From: Desmodus rotundus | Lineage: Eukaryota; Chordata; Mammalia; Chiroptera; Phyllostomidae | Direction: 5' to 3' | Length of the DNA: 64,000 nucleotides | Assembly: GCF_022682495.2 (NCBI RefSeq) | Contig: NC_071387.1 | Span: 194,286,143 to 194,350,142, forward strand | Shown here: positions 36,392 through 48,596 of the stretch, one piece after another | How positions within the stretch are numbered: position 1 is the first letter of the stretch | Layout: the number at the start of each line of letters is the position of its first letter | Program-made: the position numbers and the translations under genes | The notes under the pieces: generated by a model | Seen by the model: only the letters and a program-made list of their open reading frames with translations | What the model was told of the DNA's origin: nothing | Database searches by the model: none

Positions 36392-38959
36392 TGTAACATA
36401 GAATACTTTCAATAGTGACATACTTTATCTGTTCCAAGTTGGGTGTTTGCAGATGTTCCCTGTTAGGATACTTGACATAGTGATGTCACACTTTGAAATA
36501 TAGACTTCAGGACAAGAGATTTCTGCTTCTATGGAAGTTTTCAACTTAAATTGTAGAGTATTTTGAGAGACAAGTTATCACACTAAAAAAACAAATGTTT
36601 TCAAAACTTGGGTCAATCTGCAAGAAAACACCATTGCCCAGCTGAGGATGTACACAGCTTTATTTGGGGTTGTGTTTCTTTTATTGACTTGAGTTGCTCG
36701 CATTCTAAATGGATTTATACCTTGTTGATGTAATTTAAACCTTTTCTTTGGAGGGGAGATAGCATGATAACTTCAGTTCAGAGTGATCAAATACACATTT
36801 ATAATAGTTGCTATAGAAGTGACTAAATCTATTAAAACCAGAGGCTTATATGATATCAAATAATGATAATATATCAGGTTGCTAGCTAGGAAAAGAAGAA
36901 ACATTAGTTTTAGATGTTGCAGAATTTATTCCCATAGGCAAAATATTAATAAAATATATTTAAAGCCTTTAAAATACCATTTCTTCATTAAATTTCTTCT
37001 CAGAAAAATACGAAATCACACACAATTTAATGTTGTCATTGTTCAGAGCTCCTTAAGCATAGAATTGTTATTGAGGTCTGAAATGATGGAATAGGAACAG
37101 ATTGTAATAGTTTAATAGTTTAACACAAGAAAATATGCCCTGATATTATATGTTCTTAAATAAAATGTTCACTGTCCTGAGAGAATGAGGAGGAATCTGT
37201 ATAGCCCTGCAGTTATGTTTTTTTATGTATTTAGAAATTGATAAAGAACAAACTACTTGCTACAAGCATCTACTTTGAACATAGTTCAAAAACTCAGCCA
37301 TATGTAAAAGAGCACATTAGCTCCTTAGCATCCTCAATTGAGAAAACTTCCCCACCGAAGGATTCGTTGTAAAGAAACTCTGATGAAGGAATGGTAAGTA
37401 AAATTAGAGACAAAATTTGAAGTGAAAGATAATAATTTAGACAATAAATCTATGAGAATTCTAATTACAAGATTTTCAAAGTTGGCAAATACATAAAAAT
37501 TTAAAAATAACATATTTAAACCTATTATTTTACTCTCTGAAAAACCTCCATAATTCTTTCTTCGCCTACACTTTCTGGCTGCATACTCTTTCATCATCTC
37601 TCCAAATGGACAAAAATAAAAACAAAAAGTACAAGTAACAATTAATCAAAATAATGTATTTAATTTTCCAAAAGAATTGACCTTCCTTATTGTTTATTCA
37701 TTGTTCACTTAGCCACATGCTCATAGAAAATAAAAATGAGGCATCCTAGTGAAATGTATGTGGCAAAGCAAGCAGAAAGGAACTAGTCAGTATATAATTA
37801 ACCAAATTAAAAAAGACATAATAATCATGCTTCATGTTAATTTAGATATCATCTAAGCATTAAACATATACACATAAGCATTGGAAAATCTTTGATTTAT
37901 GGAACTAATTTTATTTTAATTTGTTTTACTTTTAACAATATTAGGAGTGTGGCATATCATTAATGGAGTGCCTAAAAGCAGTAGAATATTATTAGTATTA
38001 GAATTACAAAAGGTGACATCATATGCATCAAATTTCTTTGTCAGATTTTATTCTGACATTCACCCATTAAGATACATCCACTAATATTTGTTTATTAAGA
38101 TATTCACATTTTCCATTTTGTAGAAAGAAAAAAACATATTTCAGTAATAAGAAATAGATTGACAAAATAAATGTGAACTTTTAGAAAAAATTGAATTCTG
38201 ATCATTTAAACAAAGAATACCATAATATTCTACTTTTATCCAACAATCTAGTATATTTTTATAATTGGGCATTTTGATGTTAAAGGTGAGAGAAATATGT
38301 ACTTTTTTCTAGATGTGAGTAGTGAGATAATATTTCAACATTTCCAGTTTGAAAAGTTTGTGATCGTTTGTTATATTACCTACCTTTTTCGAACGATGTT
38401 GGCGTCTCTAGTCTAGACGTGGTTTTCTGGTCTCCAACCTGGGAGATTTGTAGATAGCTCGTGCCATTGCCATTCATCTACACTGCCAGTGACAGAGACA
38501 AAACAGTCTTGGCAAGTGATCACGAATTTATTCAGCAAGATAGATTCATGTTACCTATTTTTATATTTCAACAGCTACATTGCTCTGTTCAATTGGTACT
38601 GTCAGCATTAACTTATAATACATTTCCAGAGTTGTCAAACTGGGCAAAATAAAATTTTCCTCTAAGTTTATTGAAGAGTGATTCATTTGACTTGAGAAAA
38701 TGCCATTTACACAAACTGGCATTTTTTGCAGTACTTGATTTCAATGGTTGCTTCATCAAATATCATTCAATTACCATACATCATATTATTTAAAAAAATG
38801 CCATACTATCCTCCTTTCAATATCCAATATGTTCGGACTCATTTATGTACACACGTGTGTGTGTAAGTGTTCATGTCTTTGTATATGTGTATGCATCCAC
38901 AGAGGGACTGTAATTATATAAATGACTTATGAACAGGCATTCATCCTAGAATTCGAGGG
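36392..38959. other. AT-rich intergenic sequence, no named feature
   Basis: About 2.6 kb with short frames only. A small TG-rich patch lies near 38849-38875. Confidence 0.4.
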
Positions 38960-38961
38960 TG

Positions 38962-39760
38962 ACAAGATTTTTTTTTATTGTTATTCAATTACAGTTGTCT
39001 GCATTTTCTCCCCACCCCTCCACCCCACCGCAGCCAAACCCACCTCCCTCCCCTGCTTCCACCCTCCCCCTTGGCTTTGTCCATGTGTCCCCCATAGTAG
39101 TTTCTGAAAACCCTTCTCCCCACTATCCCTTCCCCCCTCCCCTTTGGCTATTGTTAGACTGTTCTTAACTTCAATGTCTCTGGTTATATTTTGTTTGCTT
39201 TTTTCTTTTGCTGATTATGTTCCAATTAAAGGTGAGATCATATGGTATTTGTCCCTCATCGCCTGGCTTATTTCACTTAGGATAATGCTCTCCAGTTGCA
39301 TCCATTCTGTTGCAAAGGGTATAAGCTCCTTCTTTCTTTCTGCTGCGTAGAATTCCATTGCATAAATGTACCATAGTTTTTTGATCCACTCATTTGCTGA
39401 TGGGCACTTAGATTGCTTCCAGCACTTGGCTATTGTAAACCGTGCTGCTAGACAAACAACCCAATTAAAAAATGGGCAGGTATAACAAGAGGTTTAGCAA
39501 CAAGAAACTTTAATAAGGACTTCAACAGACACTTTTCCAAGGAAGACATACAGAGGGCCCAGAGACATATGAAAAGATGCTCAGTATCACTAGCCATCAG
39601 AGAGATGCAAATTAAAACCACAATGAGGTGCCACCTCACAATGGTCAGAGTAGCCAACATAAACAAATCCACAAACAAATGTTGGAGAGGATGTGAAGAA
39701 AAGGGAATCCTAGTGCATTGTTGGTGGGAAAGCAGACTGGTGCAGCCACAAGATTTTTTT
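38962..39760 (-). mobile_element. Twin-primed (5'-inverted) bat L1 with 13-bp target duplication
   Basis: Segment 38975-39450 is an L1 3' end on the minus strand: poly-T start, G-rich 3'UTR in reverse, ORF2 C-terminus in reverse. At 39451 the orientation switches. Segment 39451-39747 is upstream ORF2 sequence on the plus strand ('caaacaacccaattaaaaaa', then frame [19 protein letters not shown]). About 150 bp of ORF2 between the two parts is missing. This is the expected product of twin priming during L1 insertion. The direct repeat 'acaagattttttt' at 38962-38974 and 39748-39760 closes the insertion. A 36-bp foreign insert lies at 39479-39514. Confidence 0.92.
39476..39521 (+). repeat. 46-bp block duplicated at 41039-41084
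   Basis: 45 of 46 positions match the sequence at 41039-41084. Relative to other L1 copies, the core (39479-39514) is an insertion between 'gggca' and 'aaggac'. The bases 'gca' and 'aaggact' are shared by L1 and by the second copy, so each junction lies in a microhomology. Confidence 0.93.
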
Positions 39761-39897
39761 GTGTGTGTGATATACCAATTGACAGTATGCACAGAGGAAA
39801 TCACTAGGACACAGATGGAAAATTTACATATTAGATTCATGAAAACAGGAACTAAGATCTCCAATCCTTGAGCCTCAAAATATTAACTCAGATGTGT

Positions 39898-39940
39898 TAT
39901 TATAAAGCAAGATTGCTCTGACCAATCTTGCTTTATAATA
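39898..39940. repeat. Perfect 18-bp inverted repeat with 7-nt spacer
   Basis: Left arm 'tattataaagcaagattg' (39898-39915), spacer 'ctctgac' (39916-39922), right arm its exact reverse complement (39923-39940). It lies just before the ERV-like LTR. Confidence 0.97.
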
Positions 39941-40840
39941 GGGGGTAAGAAAAATATGTAAGTTCCCAAAATAAAATTATCTCTTGAGAAGGGATAGTAG
40001 TTTCTGCCATCTCCGGCCTCTCACAAGAACAAATGAGGAAGTCTAGTCCTGAAACACCTTGAGGTTGAAAACCTGTCTGTACCCACAGAACCCAAGAATA
40101 TATCATTTTAAATAACAACAAGCTAAATAAGAGATATATAATTAGAAATTCAAGTGTGGAGATTAGGACCTGAAGCAATGTTTAGAGCATGTGCAGTAGA
40201 GCAAGGACTCAGGGAGACAATGTAGCCCCTCAACACCTACAGTAGAGTGTGGCAAACAACATGCGTATCTGAAGGGTAACACCACCCTCGCAGAGCATGT
40301 GTAGCAGAGCAATACAAACGACAGGTGCCTATTGAGGTTGTGTAAAACAGCATGTGTCTATCAGAGCTGCTGTATTGATATACATGTGCCAACTGGGGCT
40401 GAAGAAAACAACAGATGATTATATAAATTAAGAAAAAAGTCTATAAAAATTGTGTACAAATCAACATGAGTTTGCAACCCAAAGAAACATAAAAACAGAG
40501 GACGTCAGACCATAGATAATGCATCCAAATAGCATGTCACTCTATCTCCAACCTCAGGGGATAAAGAGCCCCACTGTGCCTCTGTCCCTCTGACTGCCTT
40601 GCAAGACACCAACTGCCCTCTGCTGCCTCCCGCACCTGGACCTGACCTGAACTCTTGGGACTTGGGTTCATTATCCTGCAGTTCTCGTGTGTGATATTAT
40701 TACTGATTGTTATTGTTTTTGGCTTACTATGGATTTGGATTGAATTTGCCTTAATAAAAGCCGAGTGAAGGGCATAGTCCCCTGTGTTGACTCCCTGTTA
40801 TCCCTCTGTGCTGCCACCACCTGTAGGGCCAGTGGTCATG
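39935..40840 (+). mobile_element. Probable ERV long terminal repeat
   Basis: The block is less AT-rich than its surroundings. It contains a polyadenylation signal 'aataaaag' at about 40752-40759, preceded by a CT-rich region and followed by a short U5-like stretch. About 80 bases downstream, 'agggggcctgtc' near 40842 resembles a proline-tRNA primer-binding site. No gag, pol or env remnants follow. Boundaries and class (ERV1-like) are inferences. Confidence 0.45.
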
Positions 40841-41038
40841 TAGGGGGCCTGTCACTTTCCATTCCTGAGGCCTGGGTCAGGTGATCCAAGTTGAGCAAGG
40901 GCTGACTCAGGAAAAGACTATATTGCAAAACATGCTTGTGACATCAAATATCTTGTTAACTTTGCAGGCTGTTTAGCAACCTGATTATAGGTAATCTTTG
41001 CCCAAAATAAAATATGTCCATGAGATAATGTACATGTA

Positions 41039-41084
41039 GCAGGTATAACAAGAGGTTTAGCAACAAGAAACTTTACTAAGGACT
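41039..41084 (+). repeat. Second copy of the 46-bp block (likely donor)
   Basis: It sits in unique-looking sequence after the ERV-like LTR and is followed by two copies of 'aaggactgac' (41078-41087 and 41095-41104). Because the copy at 39476 is an insertion inside L1, this one is the better candidate for the source. Confidence 0.8.
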
Positions 41085-41136
41085 GACGTCAAATAAGGAC
41101 TGACATAATTACAATGAAGGAATACAACTGAAGTGA

Positions 41137-41187
41137 CAGATGATAGATACATAGACAGATAGATAGATGATAAATAATAGATAGAAA
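41137..41187. repeat. Imperfect (GATA)n microsatellite
   Basis: Array of gata, gaca and aata units. Confidence 0.9.
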
Positions 41188-41194
41188 ACCTAGA

Positions 41195-41655
41195 GATAAT
41201 ATAATGAAGTACCACAGACTACTAGGTGCCCGAAACTAACAGAACGTTTATTGGTTTGCAGTTCTAGAGGGTAGACTTCTGAAATCAAAAGTTTGCTGGA
41301 ATTTGTTCTTCTGAGGGCTGTGCTGCAGAACTTGTGCCATGCCTTTCTTTTAACTTCTGGTGGTTTATCAACAATCTTTTGTGCTCCGTGGCTTGTAGAT
41401 ATATCACTTTAATCTTCCACCTTTATATGGCGGTCTCTCTGTGTCTCTTCACATAGTCTTCTCTCTGTGCATGTCTTCCTCTGTAACCACATTTGTCTCC
41501 ACTTTAATAAGAACACCAGTCAAGTTGGATTGACACTAACCCTAATTTCTTTATTTTAACTTATTACCTTTGTATGGACTTCACTTAAAAAAAATCACAT
41601 TCAGAGGCTAGGACTTTAACATATCTTTCTAAAGGGCCAAAATTCAACCAACAAT
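41195..41655 (-). mobile_element. MLT1-type LTR, antisense
   Basis: The plus strand reads 'aatgaagtaccacagactac', 'acgtttattggtttgcagtt', 'cttctggtggtttatcaaca', 'gaacaccagtcaagttggat', 'ggactttaacatatctttct' and 'aaattcaaccaacaatgg'. This is the reverse of an MLT1-class LTR from end to start. Length and order are normal; it is diverged. Confidence 0.82.
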
Positions 41656-42896
41656 GGATGCATATATGTATAAATAGCTGATAAAATTAAAAAGGACATG
41701 TAAATTTTTTATTATATTCTTTACAAATTATAGTCAATCTCATCAACCATTGATTTAGTCAACATATTAGGCCTCAAAATACAAGAGAAAACATAAAATT
41801 GTTCTTATATGCAACATATTTTTTCATATTTGATCAACTAAAATAAAAACATAATATCCGTGATTTTGCAAGTAGAGGAAAATAATACAGAAGGAAATTT
41901 CAATAATTGTCAGAGTATATCAAGCTACATAAAATTCAATCATAATTTAAGTTTTTAGCAAATTAAATCGAGTTATAACAGCTTGTGAGACTATATATCA
42001 TTTCAATTATTGAAAGAAGTGCTATAAATATAAAAGATAAGAAATAGTCACTACCCTCACAAAAATCAAACTATTCAATGAAAGTCATAGATTAGGGGAT
42101 TTAAGGAGTTTATAAACTATTGAATAAATCATCAAAGCTTATGGGGGATTTTAAGTGGAAACGAATTTAGAAAGGCTTAAGATAGATGAGTGATTGTAGA
42201 ATTTGGAGAGTTTTCTTTACAAATAACCTGGAGACAAGCTGAACAAGCTAAGCATGTGGTCAGATTACGCTTTCTTTTTCAAGAAGTTGTTAGAGGCTGA
42301 TAGTCACAGGCTTTGATGACTATAATGTGGGAAATAAAGAAGGAACATGAAACAAAAAAAAATGCACAGACCATACCCTCATTCAAAGCTTAATCTTTGA
42401 GTACCTACTTTTGCACTGGACTTTGTATTTTTGTGGGAAAAAAAGACACTAAAGAATTAAAATTGGAAGTCAAAAATATTTAGGTTCTAATATTCTATTT
42501 AGAGTTTTTATCTTCCTTCCTTCCTCCCTCCCTTCCTCTCTTCCTTTCTATACACTTGACTTCATTTTTTCCTGCTTTTTATTTTTCTATCTCTGCAGAA
42601 AAGGAGAGCAAATGTTGAAAAAAGAGAGAAAGTTTAAGAGAAGAGAAAACTGGAAGCTATGGAAAAATAAAAAGCTACACAGTTTTAACATATCCCATAA
42701 TAAGTAAGAATCATGGTGTTTGTGGTTCAGAGCACCAGGAAGAGAGTATAAACCAGACCTAAGAGTTAGCATAACAAATGCTGAAGAAGGAAGGAGAAAG
42801 GTCTACTTATACAAGAAATATTTTTTAATAAAACACCCACAGTGAAAAATAAGAAAAGGAAAAGCAAAAGGGCTTTGTGACAGGCCACTAGATAGA
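41656..42896. other. AT-rich intergenic sequence
   Basis: No coding signal. A (TTCC)n-like pyrimidine tract lies at 42510-42548. Confidence 0.45.
42510..42548. repeat. (TTCC)n pyrimidine tract
   Basis: Units of ttcc and ccct. Confidence 0.88.
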
Positions 42897-43490
42897 TGCA
42901 ATTTGAAATTCCACTGTTGGGATTATATACTAAGAGCCCTGAAACACCAATGCAAAAGAACCTATGCACCCCAATGTTCATAGCAGCACAATTTACAATA
43001 GCCAAGTGCTGGAAGCAACCTAGGTTCTCATCAGTAAATGAATGGATCAAAAATCTATGGTACATTTACACAATGGAATTCTATGCAGCAGAGAGAAAGA
43101 AGTGCTCCTACCCTTTGCAACAGCACGGATGGAACTGGAGAGCATTTTGCTAAGTGAAATAAACCAGGCAATGAGGGACAAATTCCATATGATCTCACCT
43201 TTAACTGGAACCTAATCAACAAAAAGAAAAAAAGCAAACAAAATATAACCAGAGACATTGAAATTAAGAACAATCTAACAATAGCCCTCAGAGTGGAGTG
43301 GGGAGAGACAGTGGGGAGAAGGATTTTCAGGAACTAATACAAAGGATACAAAACCAAAGGGGAGGGTGGAAGCAGGGAAGGGAGGCTGGGGTGGGAGTGG
43401 GAGAAAATGCAGACAATGTAATTGAACAACAACAAAGTAATTTTAAACAAACAAACAAACAAACAAACAAATAAATAAAATAAAAAACAA
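42897..43490 (+). mobile_element. 5'-truncated bat L1 3' end
   Basis: It starts inside ORF2 ('ttccactgttgggattatat') and continues in a frame with [20 protein letters not shown] and [15 protein letters not shown]. There the frame breaks, near 43110, before the normal C-terminal end. A G-rich 3'UTR follows, and then a long A-rich tail with (AAAC)n at 43446-43475. Moderately diverged. Confidence 0.9.
43446..43490. repeat. (AAAC)n/(AAAT)n in L1 tail
   Basis: About six aaac units, then aaat units, expanded from the L1 tail. Confidence 0.93.
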
Positions 43491-43998
43491 CAGAGTAGAA
43501 AATCAAAGGGGTAATAAGGGTAGTTTTGACTTTTACTTGTATTGCAATTTTTTTTCAAAAAATTTCTTTTACTGAAAAATCTGTTTTAAAAACAGAATTT
43601 CTTCTAACAAACCCCACACACAAAAAAAGCACAAAACTACATGTTTGGAAACCTCTCCAGGATGACTAGTTGCTATTCTTTCAAATTAGCATATCCTCAT
43701 TCAGTACCTAATCCCCATGACTGAAAGAAAGAAAAATTAAATTCAAATGCATGGCATAAATTTCAAACCTTAATCGAAGTCATATAAAGAACTGTGACAC
43801 ATAGATTCCTTATTGTGTGAAGAAACATTCCTATATTTTTTATCAGCAGTAGTTTAATATTTTAAATATTTTTACATATATTAAAATAATACAGATCTTT
43901 CTAGCCCAAACCAGGGTTTATTTTTTTAATTCAAAAGTGTATGTTACCAACATAAACATTTTAAACCATTGTTACAAGTCAGTACTCTTGTTTTTATC

Positions 43999-44330
43999 TT
44001 TTTTTTATTGTTGTTCAATTACAGTTGTCCCCATTTTCCCCCAGTACTCTCCCCTGCCTTAACTACCCACCATCTTCCACACTCAGTCTTTCCCCCAACC
44101 CTGTTGTCTTTGTCCATGGATCCTTTATACATGTTCCTCGACTTGACCTTTCCTCTTCTCCCCCCTTTATTTTGTTCCCCCATTTCCTCTGGTCACTGTC
44201 AGTTTGTTCTTTATTTCCACATCTCTGGCACCATTTTGCTTACTTGCTTGCTTTGTTCATTAGGTTCCACTTATCAGTGAGATCATTTGGTATTTGTCTT
44301 TCACTGCCTGGCTTATTTAATTTAGCACTT
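43999..44330 (-). mobile_element. Bat L1 3'UTR, antisense, older subfamily
   Basis: The tail appears as 'tttttttttattgttgttca', followed by the C-rich reverse of the 3'UTR ('tttgtccatggatcctttat'), ending near 'cactgcctggcttatttaat', the start of the reversed ORF2 end. The 3'UTR variant resembles that at 1-583. Confidence 0.88.
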
Positions 44331-44752
44331 TTAATTTACTCTTCATTGTCTTTTATATTTATGTCTTTTTCCTTGTTAATTTTATTTTGTGTGACAGTTA
44401 CTTGTAAAATATTTTCTGCAAGTGAGTTGCATCTCAATATAGACTTTGAATACTTATATATCTAAAAAACAATTGCCAAAGAAACTGAACTATCTGTAAA
44501 AACATAATACTACCTTTTTGATGTATGATTCTTGAATAGAGAAACCTTTTCATATATTAAAAATCTACCTTCTGGTGTTAGAGATGAGAAATTTAATGCA
44601 TTTGATTATTTTACTAAATGACTTGTCTACCAGGATACTTAAAATATTTTCTTCCCTTTCCATTCGATATTTAGAATTCAGGAATTTTAGTAAGATATTC
44701 ATGTGTGAATACATCTTTTTGTTTTTCCTTAAGCTTGCCTATATATTATAAA

Positions 44753-44983
44753 GTTTTATAATTTTCATTTTTTTAATATTTATTTATTTTTAGAAAGGTT
44801 AAGGGAAGGTGAAAGAGAGGGAGAGAAACATCAATGCGTGGTTCCCTATCGAGCTCCCCCTACTGGGGACCTGGCCCACAATCCCGGCATGTGCTCTGAC
44901 TGGGAACTGACCCGGAGAGCCTTTGGTTTGCAGTCCAATGCTCAGTCCACAGAGTCACACCAGTCAGAGCGGTTTATAATTTT
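44753..44983 (-). mobile_element. Ves SINE with target duplication
   Basis: The SINE body is 44969-44775 in reverse (head 'ctctgactggtgtgactctg', 'gcattgatgtttctctccct', A/T tail). The direct repeat 'gttttataatttt' at 44753-44765 and 'ggtttataatttt' at 44971-44983 differ at one position. Confidence 0.9.
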
Positions 44984-47913
44984 TAGACTCAACTATTTCT
45001 TCAAACCAAGGGTAGTTTTGTCTATTGTTTCTTTAAATATTGTCCCTTCTATATTTGTTTCTAATTATCTTGTTCTGAAGTTGCTATTATGTGAATCATA
45101 GATCATCCAGCTTTGTTTCACACTTACTGCTTAATGGAATAATGTATGAAAACAACGTTTTTGTGGGTAAAACATAATTTATTACCAGTAAAATAATGGA
45201 TATAGTGGTCTTTTTGTGATTTTTAAAATCTATACTACCATATTTACAGATATATTATCTAGGAGGTAAAATAAATTATATTTCTTTGGCAATTTTTATT
45301 GCTTATTATTTTAGTGAAAATCATTCAATAAATATTAAAAATAATAAGTTAATTGCATCCACTATTATATTATATATACTATATTACTATATACTTTTAA
45401 CTGACACATCATTTCCTCTTCACTTGTGACCATAACATAAAAAAATCACGTTTTAATATTACTGTGTGTCAGTCTTTGCTATGAATTAATCAATATGCTT
45501 TTTATCATCAAACTGGACACTCAAATACTTAAAGTAATTCAAAAATAGTGATAAATATACATAAGTAAAAACTAATTATATAGTACTAATTTATACAAAT
45601 GTGTTCTCATAGACAATCTTTAAATGAAAAAATAATGTAAATTTATACATTTGTAAATAAAAATATAAAATTTACTTTAAAGTACTGTTTAATAGTATTT
45701 TGTTACTTTCTGAGTATCAAAATTAAATATGTTAATTTAGTCATTTATAAAAATTTCTATTTTCCCAAGACCATATTTTTCTACTTTTACCACCACCATT
45801 ATATTTATCTTACCTTTTGAAATTTAATAAACAAGTTTAAATTCCTCCTTTAATTTCCATATGTTCAATGTTTCCATATGATCAGTTTGTTTTGGGTGCT
45901 TTTAACGAGTCTCTCATCACAGTTGTCAATCTGAATATATGCTCCCACATCAACAGAGAGATGAGGGAAGTAATATCAAATTGCTCACTGGCTCTGAAAG
46001 TCTCCCACCAGAAATCACACATGCCTCCCAGTTCCACATGAAAGTGCAAATAAGTCAGACAGAAGCACTTACCTCCAAAGGAGACAGTGAAGTGCATTTC
46101 TATCATTTATCCAGGAGGAAGGGTGGATATACATGGGAACTGGCACTAAGGATTGCCTCAATTTGTATTATTTTTCCTCTGTGGGGTCTCTCTTCCTTTC
46201 CCACTTAACTATCCCTAGCCCAGTTTCCTTCTTGATATATTTTCTGATAGCTTATTGATTCTACATTTTTTTATTATCTATGCTGTACTATTTACCATTC
46301 TAATATCTACATAAGCAAAATCTCTTGCCTCATAACATAAACCTTTCTTGATGCAGTATAATACAGAAGGCCAGTCCAGCCACTCCCTGAAATGAAGGAT
46401 GTATAGTATTGTGTTTAAAAAACAAATATATATAAATTCTTATTGGGATTTCAACTATGTCCCTTCTTTAATTCTATCTTAATCAGTGACCAGTTTATCA
46501 CCAGACGTCTAATTATTTAATCAATCATTCTCAATCTTATCAATAACTGAGAACAATCATAGCTATCTTAGTGCTGTGTTTGGCTCAATAAACATAAATT
46601 GTCATTATTAATACACTAAAATACATTAAAATTAATTCAGAATATATGTTAATAGTAAATTTTCATATTGCTTATATTGAGATAAAAATTTACAACATAT
46701 ATATTTTCAAAATTGACTTTGTTCATATCTTATTGATTCTTTATTACTATGTGGATTTCTTATTCCTATAGTGCTTCTAATGTGTTAATATGCTGAATAA
46801 TCAGACAGAAAGATTTTCAATAATTCAAATTCTGTAGTTAAATCATTAGCAATTATGATTCAATAGACTGAGTGCACTCCTAATATTGGGATATTTTTCA
46901 GCTTTTCTGGGGGAATCTGAAGTAGCTAGGAAATATGTTTTGAGGCAAATTAAACTAAACATGTAATGACCACTTTTAAGGGTGTATTGCTTCTAGTTCT
47001 TTACAATGCACAAACTTATTTTGTTTCCAAAGATTTCCTGGCATTTTTATGAATATATGAATCATAATACATGCTATAAACCCATTTTTGCTGTTTATAA
47101 AGTGGAAAATTTATTTGGAAAGGCTATAGAGTACATAAAATCAATAAAAGCTTATGAGAATCTTTTGAGCCAGAAAATAGTCCAGAGAGCACAAAGCAAT
47201 GTTAATTAACACTAAAAAGAAATAAAATTTTAGATGAATGTTTTAATTTAGTGTAATGTCAAAATTTGCAATATGGAGAAAGGATGTGGAGAAAAGCTAT
47301 AACATGATTGAAACTACTAGAAACTACTTAATTTGAACTGGGCTTATTACGCATTAGTGGACCTGCATTGATTTTCACTTACTTTTATTAAAGATGCTTC
47401 AGATTACTTCATTCTTTACTAATCGTGAGTTACAATACAATCTCCTATATACATGGAATTTTTATTTAAAATCAAAGGCATGTTAAAAATATTATTAGAA
47501 AACATTACCTCTACAGTGATCCAGTGATCTAGGTACTCTTGCTTTTCAAAATACATTTTTTTTTAGTTTATATAACCGTTGCTTAGAAAAAGTAATTTAA
47601 ATTAATTGCATTTCTACATACATATCTTCATCACCTTTCATCATTCCACACCTACTCCCATTAATATACAAAATCAAGTTCAAATGCTCAAATGAGAGAT
47701 CAAGTAACAGCTCCAAAATTCACACAGATAATAAGTTTTAGCATAAAGTTTTACCATAGATAGCTACGTATATTTGACTCCAAACTCTATGTGTCATCTA
47801 TAACTTAATATTCTAAAATGAAAGTTATTATAATTTGAGGACTTCTGTGTATTGTTCAAGAAAATCATGAATGAAGTTTAAACAGGCAGACACTACATCT
47901 TAGAAATGTTATA
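44984..47913. other. Mostly AT-rich, repeat-poor intergenic sequence
   Basis: No SINE or L1 feature in about 2.9 kb. The part 45880-46210 is less AT-rich and may be a very old LTR- or MER-like repeat, but I cannot assign it. Confidence 0.4.
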
Positions 47914-48596
47914 TATGCACACTTTCGGGAAAAAGTCTAGTCATTGTTACTATAACAATAATGGTTTATATGACATTGATGTCACCTGGCAGCCAAGGAG
48001 AGTGGACTGGAATGTGCATGTGTCAACAATGATGACTTCACAGTACTAGTCCGTGGGGGTGGTACATGCCATTGAGTGAGCATGTGTACTGTGTGGCCTT
48101 AGCATTGAAAATGACCGAGCTAGTAGAGCAACAAATATGCATCAATTTTTGATTTAAGCTTGAACATTCCTCTGAATAAACTATTCAGATGATTCAGAAG
48201 GTCACAGCTATGGACAACTGGTGCTCGGCAGCTTCATCACAACACGCCTGCTCATGCATCACATCTTGTGCAGATATTATTGGTGAAACATGAAATCACC
48301 CAAGTGACTCAGCCCCACTACAGCCCAGATTTGGTGCCCGGTGACTTCTGGCTTTTCCCAAAACTAAAATCACCTTTGAAAGGGAAGAGATTTCAGACCA
48401 TCAGTGAGATTCAGGAAAATGCGATGGGCAGCTGATGGAGACTGGGAGAACTGTGTGAGGCCCCAAGGTGCCTGCTTTGAAGGAGACTGAGACATCATTG
48501 TCCTATGTACAGTGTTTCTTCTATCTTGTACCTTCTTCAATAAATGTCTCTATTTTTCTTATTACCTGGGTGGATATTTTCTAGACAGACCTTGTA
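47914..48596 (+). mobile_element. Internally deleted mariner transposon
   Basis: The left end ('gcacactttcgggaaaaagt') and the reversed right end ('acaaggtctgtctagaaaat') form degenerate terminal repeats with TA at the edges. Between them lie the start and the end of a mariner transposase gene joined without the middle (see the separate entry). The total of about 680 bp is roughly half of a complete mariner of about 1.3 kb. Confidence 0.85.
48111..48435 (+). pseudogene. Mariner transposase pseudogene (N- and C-terminal parts fused)
   Basis: Mariner transposases cut and paste DNA with a DD34D catalytic triad. The start codon at 48111 begins an N-terminal helix-turn-helix remnant with two in-frame stops. 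Near 48207-48230 the sequence jumps, in a different frame, to the C-terminal part (from about 48226): LHHNTPAHASHLVQ, then YSPDLVPGDFWLFPKLKSPL and KGKRFQTISEIQEN. The first catalytic Asp lies in the missing middle. The second, normally in an HDN motif, is lost by a small deletion. The third, in YSPDL, remains. The frame then stops at 48433-48435. No activity is possible. Confidence 0.87.

Noticed and set aside
43969..44465. Plus-strand frames of 103 and 146 codons
   Set aside because: Antisense of an L1 3'UTR.
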